A stretch of 15,122 nucleotides of DNA, from contig DAONFG010000061.1 in the NCBI GenBank assembly GCA_035403465.1, positions 1-15,122 of the forward strand. Direction: 5' to 3'. A model generated the notes under the pieces. It saw only the letters and a list, made by a program, of their open reading frames with translations, did not search any database and had not been told where the DNA came from. Within the stretch, counting starts at the first letter, position 1. Each line of letters opens with the position of its first letter. The position numbers were made by a program, and so were the translations under genes. This document shows, in pieces, positions 14,249 to 15,122 of this stretch. This DNA is from JAAYBQ01 sp035403465 (lineage in GTDB: Bacteria; Spirochaetota; UBA4802; UBA5550).

Positions 14249-14766
14249 CATTTTTGACTGTCTGCTATCTCTTCAATTTTTTTAACTGTCGTATTCTTTG
14301 CAGTGTCTATTTCAGACAGTACGGCATTTTTCCACATGGCCCGGACTTCGGGTGTCAATCCTTCGGTTAAAATCTTTGACGTTACATCATCCAGAAAAAT
14401 ACCCGCGAGCCTTTCAAGGTTACTGAATACGTTATCGAGATAAAGAAACACTGAACTTTCAACCGCTGATTTTTCGAGTAATCGGCCCGCCTTGTAATTT
14501 ATTTCCTGTTGTAATTTCAGATTTTTAAGAATAATGTTTTTCCGCTTCTCTTCGATGTAATCGCCGTCAATCGGTGCTGAATCTGCGGGGTTTAAATGCT
14601 GTTCAATATAGAACTTTGACGCTGCGGAGTTTATATCAATCATGCCTTTTTCATCCGCGACGATAAGCCCGGATTTTATGGCACGGGTTACACTTGATCT
14701 GTTCACGTTTGCCATTCGTGCAAATTCTGCTTTATTAACTCCGACGGTTTTAACGGGTTTTTTCAT
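14248..14766 (-). CDS. Small terminase subunit-like HTH protein
   Basis: A 172-residue protein with an N-terminal helix-turn-helix (residues about 11-33, NKAEFARMANVNRSSVTRAI) followed by GLI...MIDINSA, the layout of lambda Nu1-type small terminases, which recognise the packaging site and load the large subunit. The rest is helical and charged, suited to oligomerisation. ATG 14766 is preferred to an upstream ATG at 14814 because the extra 16 residues (MCVPSIFKQ...) look like leader sequence; the ribosome binding site is a weak GGGGTG. It is the first gene of the operon, separated from the large terminase by seven genes. A plain phage DNA-binding regulator is the alternative. Confidence 0.65.
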   Translation of the reverse strand: MKKPVKTVGVNKAEFARMANVNRSSVTRAIKSGLIVADEKGMIDINSAASKFYIEQHLNPADSAPIDGDYIEEKRKNIILKNLKLQQEINYKAGRLLEKSAVESSVFLYLDNVFSNLERLAGIFLDDVTSKILTEGLTPEVRAMWKNAVLSEIDTAKNTTVKKIEEIADSQK

Positions 14767-14822
14767 ACTATTACACCCCGTTGCATGTTGCTTGAAAATC
14801 GAAGGCACGCACAAGCGAAGAG

Positions 14823-14888
14823 GGGCGGGTGCGACGATTGCGGTCGTCTTCCTTTTAGCGTCCGGGCAGTACCTGAAGGCCCCCGCCC
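14823..14888 (-). other. GC-rich foldable leader of the phage operon
   Basis: GGGCGGG (14823-14829) can pair with CCCGCCC (14882-14888), enclosing a smaller stem GACGA/TCGTC (14833-14837 with 14844-14848) and a weaker CAG/CTG stem. It would lie in the untranslated leader of the small-terminase transcript, or act as DNA structure near a packaging site. The folding is by eye only. Confidence 0.25.
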
Positions 14889-14902
14889 TTTTGTGTATGT
14901 GT

Positions 14903-15019
14903 GATTATAGCTTATCATAGTGCAAACCCCCCGATTATAAACAGAGGTTTGATTATAATTAAAACAGTAGTTAAGGCTGTAAGGGTGAAGAGCATGACGC
15001 TCATGTCACTTATGACGCT
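14903..15019. repeat. Paired short direct repeats, 18-bp spacing
   Basis: GATTATAA occurs at 14933-14940 and 14951-14958 (18 bp apart) with a shorter GATTATA at 14903-14909. ATGACGCT occurs at 14994-15001 and 15012-15019, also 18 bp apart. Both pairs lie just upstream of the small-terminase-like gene. Confidence 0.5.
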
Positions 15020-15082
15020 GTTTTTCCTACTCTTAACAACTCCCGTTTTTTTATAATTTAATAAGTTCGAAGGAGTGATTTG

Positions 15083-15111
15083 TTGACATATGACATATAG
15101 ATAATGATAAA
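15083..15111 (+). promoter_or_regulatory. Candidate promoter pointing out of the right edge
   Basis: A consensus TTGACA (15083-15088), a 17-bp spacer and GATAAA (15106-15111, 4 of 6). It would drive a gene beyond the window, divergent from the phage operon. Confidence 0.35.
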
Positions 15112-15122
15112 TATGCGTTATG

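Larger units (their letters stand above)
14767..15122. other. Repeat-rich gene-free region upstream of the phage operon
   Basis: No gene is supported in these 356 bp. From left to right: a GC-rich foldable segment (14821-14890); three GATTATA copies (14903, 14933, 14951), whose minus strand reads TATAATC; two ATGACGCT copies (14994-15001 and 15012-15019); an AAGGAG (15070-15075) with no open frame behind it; tandem GACATAT (15085-15098); and a candidate rightward promoter. It should contain the promoter for the minus-strand phage operon and could contain its packaging site. Confidence 0.55.

Noticed and set aside
14642..14920. A 92-codon plus-strand frame at the start of the phage operon
   Set aside because: It overlaps the helix-turn-helix region of the small-terminase-like gene on the other strand and runs into repeat-rich leader DNA with no start signal.
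15070..15122. A possible gene start after the AAGGAG near the right edge
   Set aside because: The TTG, GTG and ATG codons at normal spacing run into stops within a few codons; the ATG at 15104 is open to the edge but too far from the AAGGAG to claim a gene.
1..15122. CRISPR arrays, tRNA or rRNA genes, transposases, reverse transcriptase-based diversity elements
   Set aside because: I looked for regular spaced repeats, cloverleaf patterns and the corresponding protein motifs and saw none.

Overview
The window looks like a bacterial chromosome carrying a piece of phage DNA. The left part (1 to about 9050) is ordinary housekeeping and signalling DNA of moderate GC. The right part (about 9450 to 14770) is visibly more AT-rich and holds one minus-strand operon of phage packaging and tail genes. 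The host has a sensor kinase of the 7TMR-DISM type, a GerMN-domain membrane protein and class I and class IV adenylate cyclases. That mix suggests a diderm bacterium, perhaps a spirochaete or a deltaproteobacterium-like lineage. The taxonomic guess is weak, since no rRNA or other marker is present.

Region by region: (1) 3-1190, the C-terminal part of a class I adenylate cyclase whose catalytic half lies off the left edge. (2) 1275-2012, an unrecognised helical protein. (3) 2013-2375, a convergent intergenic stretch. (4) 3655-2376 on the minus strand, a two-gene unit: a membrane-anchored GerMN protein followed after 2 bp by a CYTH/class IV adenylate cyclase. (5) 3794-7006, a large hybrid sensor kinase with signal peptide, 7TMR-DISM sensor, two PAS domains, HisKA, HATPase and receiver. 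(6) 7166-9007, ilvD (dihydroxy-acid dehydratase), with a perfect 16-bp palindrome upstream and a clear terminator downstream. (7) 9049-9447, a gene-free stretch with an array of GTTAAC-like hexamers repeating every 10 to 11 bp. (8) 14766 down to 9523, nine tightly packed minus-strand phage genes ending in a Rho-independent terminator at 9448-9482. (9) 14767-15122, a repeat-rich gene-free region containing a plausible promoter pointing out of the window.

The phage operon starts with a small-terminase-like HTH protein and ends with a full-length GpA-type large terminase. Between them lie a tail protein of the YmfQ/DUF2313 family and six small unrecognised proteins. No portal, capsid, protease or integrase gene is visible. 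TerS and TerL are normally adjacent and tail genes normally lie far downstream, so this order is unusual. It may be a permuted or decayed prophage edge, a phage satellite or gene-transfer-agent-like cluster, or simply one arm of a larger element that continues to the right.

The most interesting non-coding signals are the helically phased GTTAAC array between ilvD and the phage operon, the two near-identical hairpins on either side of ilvD, the 18-bp-spaced repeats upstream of the small terminase (a possible cos/pac or promoter region), a shared 12-mer behind intercistronic hairpins in the phage operon, and an 11-bp sequence present at both ends of the phage segment.
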